Source: Eutreptiella sp. 'Long Island Sound 2002' (taxonomy: Eukaryota > Euglenozoa > Euglenophyceae > Eutreptiales > Eutreptiaceae). From it: 64,000 bases of DNA. A program made the translations under genes and the position numbers. The DNA lies in contig OZ038381.1 of the NCBI GenBank assembly GCA_964036045.1, positions 155,576,352 to 155,640,351 on the forward strand, read 5' to 3'. This document shows, piece by piece, positions 61,347 to 64,000 of this stretch (positions within the stretch are counted from its first letter, which is position 1; the number at the start of each line of letters is the position of its first letter). A model generated the notes under the pieces. It saw only the letters and a program-made list of their open reading frames with translations, ran no database searches and was not told the origin of the DNA.

Positions 61347-64000
61347 CGCCACATACCCCCCCTATTTTGGGTCTTTTTGGGCATATTCGTTACCCTACCC
61401 CAAGGGGTTGAATTGTTAGTTTAACCCCTTGTAATGAACACATCCCCCAATGAGTTTTTGGTCCGGACCCCCCCCCCCCCCCAGACCCCCCCCACTTGAC
61501 ATGCTTTTTTTGGGGGCTTTTGAAGGGGGGTGAAAAATGTCGAAAAAATGACCCCCCCCCTTTTTTTGGGTCGAAAATCATGAATCTTTTCCTTTTTTCG
61601 ACCCCGAAAAAGTGTTTCCAGGTCCCGACTCCATGGGGTTTGTATGGGGTGGAGTGGGACGAGCGCTTTGACTGCAGTTCAAGCACTTTGCAGCCTTTTT
61701 TACTATGTTGGCGGTTTTGGCAACCTTAGTGACCCCGTGGTACCCACTTTGAGGGGTGTGAGTGGGGATGTTCTGACAGTATATGCCTACTAGGATACGA
61801 AAGGACATTTTTTGCAGTCTATAGCCTTGCCGAGGGCAGGTCCAAACCCATGCCAAAGACGCGAAATGAATGTTCCCACCAATAATTGCATGAGTGAATG
61901 GGCCTGTGCACAACCCGCTTATCTAGTTTTTCATCTTGGGCAGCTCAAAAATCGAAGTTTCCAAAACTTATTTTTTTGACATTGTGATCACCTAAAATAG
62001 CCTGTATTAGCCCGTATTTATCTAGTTTTTCCCCTATTTTGCATTTTGGTTCTTTGGAGTAGATTCTTTGCCCGGTGGACTTGCCGAAGGCAATAGAATC
62101 ACCTCACAAAGGTTGTTAGATCAAAGCTAGGCAGGCGTGTATATAGGGGACAACGCCACATACCCCCCCATTTTGGGCCCTTTTGGGCCTATTGGCGTAC
62201 CCTACCTTGAGGGGTTGAATTGTTAGTTTAACCCCTTGTAAAATCATTATTTTGTCCAATGAACGCATCCCCCGATGAGTTTTTGGTCCGGACCCCCCCC
62301 CTCCAGACCCCCCTCACTTGAAAAGCACCTTTTTGAGGTTTTGAGGGACGTGGGGGGTGGGGGGGGGGGTAGGGGGATGGGGGGGTGGGGGGGAGGGTCA
62401 AAAATTAGTCCCCCCCTTTTTTTTTGTGGGTCGAAAATCATGAATCTTTTGGTTTTTTTTGATTGACCCAAAAAAGTGTTTCCGGATCCTGACTCCATGG
62501 GGTTTGTATGGGGCGGAGTGGGAAAAGCGTAGTTTAAGATGTTTTCAGCCATTCTTGCTATGTTGATGGTTTTGGCGACCTTGGTGACCCTGTGCTACCC
62601 ACTCTTGAGGAGTGTGAGTGGGGATGTTGTGACATTATATGCCTACTAGGATACGAAAGGACGTTTTTTGCAGTCTGTAGCCTTGCCCAGGGCTGGTCAA
62701 AGCCCATGCCAAAGACACGAAATGACTATTTCCACCAAAAAATGGCTTACATGAGTGAATGGGCCGGCCCACGACCTGCTTGTTTTCCACCCTATTTGGG
62801 TGTTCGGCGCGCGGGGGGGGGCGGGGGGGGGGGGGGGGGGGCTGGTCTCCTAAGGGATTGGAACACAACCTGCTAATGCAGCTTTTGAGCCTGCGCAGCT
62901 CAAAAATCAGAGTTTTTGAAACTTATTTTTACCGTGATCGCCTAAAATGACCATCCAAGGTATGTAAAGCATGTTTTAGGCCGTATTTATGTGTTTTTCA
63001 CCTTATCTGGGTATTGGGTGTGTGGGGGTGGGGGGGTGTTCAAACGGGATGGGTACACAACCTGCTAGTGCAGTTTTTCACCTTGGGCATCTCAAAAATG
63101 GAAGTTTTTGAAACTTATTTTTTTGATGCTGTGATCACCTAAAATGACCATCCACGGTACGTAAAGCATGTTTTAGGCCTTATTTATGTGTTTTTCACTT
63201 TATCTGAGTATTGGGACGGGATTGGTGCACAACCTACTTATGCAGTTTTTCACCCTGGGTAGCTCAAAAATCGAAGTTTTCAAAACTTATTTTTTGACAC
63301 TTTGATCACCTAAAATGACCATCCAAGGTATGTAAAGCATGTTTTGTGCCGTATTTATGTGTTTTTCCCTTTATTTGGGTATTGGGTGCGGGGGGGGGGG
63401 GGCAAGGGATTGGTGCACACCACCTGCCTATGCAGTTTTTCACCCAGGCGGCTCAAAAATCGAAGTTTTCAAAACTTATTTTTAATCACCTAAAATGACC
63501 ATCCAAGATATTTAGAGCATGTTTTAGGCCGTGTTTATGTGTTTTTCACCCTATTTGGGTATTAGGTGCGGGGGGCGGGGGGCGTTCCAAACGGGATTGG
63601 TACACAACCTACTTATGCACTTTTTCCAATCTATCCAGCTCAAAAATCAAAGTTTCCGAAACTTATTTTTTTGACATTGTGATCACCTAAAATGACCATC
63701 CAAGATATGTAAAGCATGTTTTAGGCCATATTTATCTAGTTTTTCCCCTATTTTGGGTGTGTGTTGCTTGGGGTAGATTCTCTGCGAGGTGGACTTGCCG
63801 CAGGCAATAGAATTTTTTTTTGATATTGTGACCACTCACAATGTTGATATATGCTATGTAAAGCACGTTTTAGACCCTCTTTGTGTGTTTTTCACCCTAT
63901 TGGGGTGTTGGGGGGGGGGTCCCAAGGGGGTTGGGGTACAACCTACTTATGCAGCTTTCCAGCCTCGGCAGCTCAAAAATGGAAATTTCGGAAACAGATT
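61347..64000. repeat. Satellite-like repeat region, right of the YR element
   Basis: It continues the array seen at 54.8-55.8 kb. Hairpin modules lie at ~61400 and ~62203. The GTGATCACCTAAAATGACC module recurs at ~61985, 62933, 63130, 63303, 63486 and 63680. Spacing in the last part is 172-198 bp, a diverged tandem repeat. Between them lie G/C runs and TTATGCAGTTTTTCACC phrases. No gene. Confidence 0.8.

Noticed and set aside
1-64000. CRISPR arrays, operons or bacterial genes
   Set aside because: No spaced short repeats with unique spacers and no ribosome-binding-site-led gene strings; introns and retroelements show nuclear eukaryotic DNA.

Overview
The window is nuclear eukaryotic DNA: GT-AG introns of up to 4.8 kb, pol III-type tRNA-derived repeats, many microsatellites and homopolymer runs, and a dense layer of decayed transposable elements. 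A Ty3 chromovirus with a chromodomain, a hAT relic, a LINE with a C-terminal RNase H and two kinds of tyrosine-recombinase (YR) retrotransposon occur together with an F-box gene and a possible ciliary microtubule-inner-protein gene. This suits a green-lineage organism with flagellated cells, such as a charophyte or other large-genome green alga. That placement is inference; the sequence does not name the species.

Layout. 1-4.4 kb, minus strand: gag and the start of pol of a retroelement. Gag and pol share one frame and are separated by a single UAG. Pol has a retropepsin, then a segment resembling the methyltransferase-like module of DIRS elements. 4.4-12.3 kb: LTR-like non-coding DNA, a LINE scrap, a hAT transposase pseudogene and a second minus-strand gag fragment. 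The two gag leaders share a primer-binding-site-like block. 12.3-15.2 kb: decayed chromovirus pol (RT, RNase H, integrase, chromodomain). 18.4-22.9 kb: a whole but mutated DIRS element with inverted termini, internal complementary region, gag, RT-RNase H-MT and YR. 23.7-25.0 kb: a 960-bp inverted-repeat element abutted on both sides by ~170-bp direct repeats.

27-49.5 kb holds the likely host genes: a long coiled-coil protein, a small protein resembling CIMIP1/C20orf85, and a five-exon F-box plus CHORD-like zinc-binding gene (329 aa; all four splice phases agree). Its introns carry a MITE with perfect 29-bp termini and a 5'-truncated LINE. Between the genes lie a 99-bp minisatellite, tRNA-derived SINE-like units and fold-back repeats.

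52.7-64 kb is a satellite-like array into which a complete 5.5-kb YR retrotransposon (55842-61346) has inserted. Its order is gag, then YR, then RT/RNase H, with split direct repeats A1-ORFs-B1-A2-B2, as in VIPER-type elements and unlike the usual DIRS/Ngaro order. Its two B repeats are identical, its RT and RNase H motifs are intact, and an uninterrupted copy of the target repeat lies nearby. It is the most striking system in the window.
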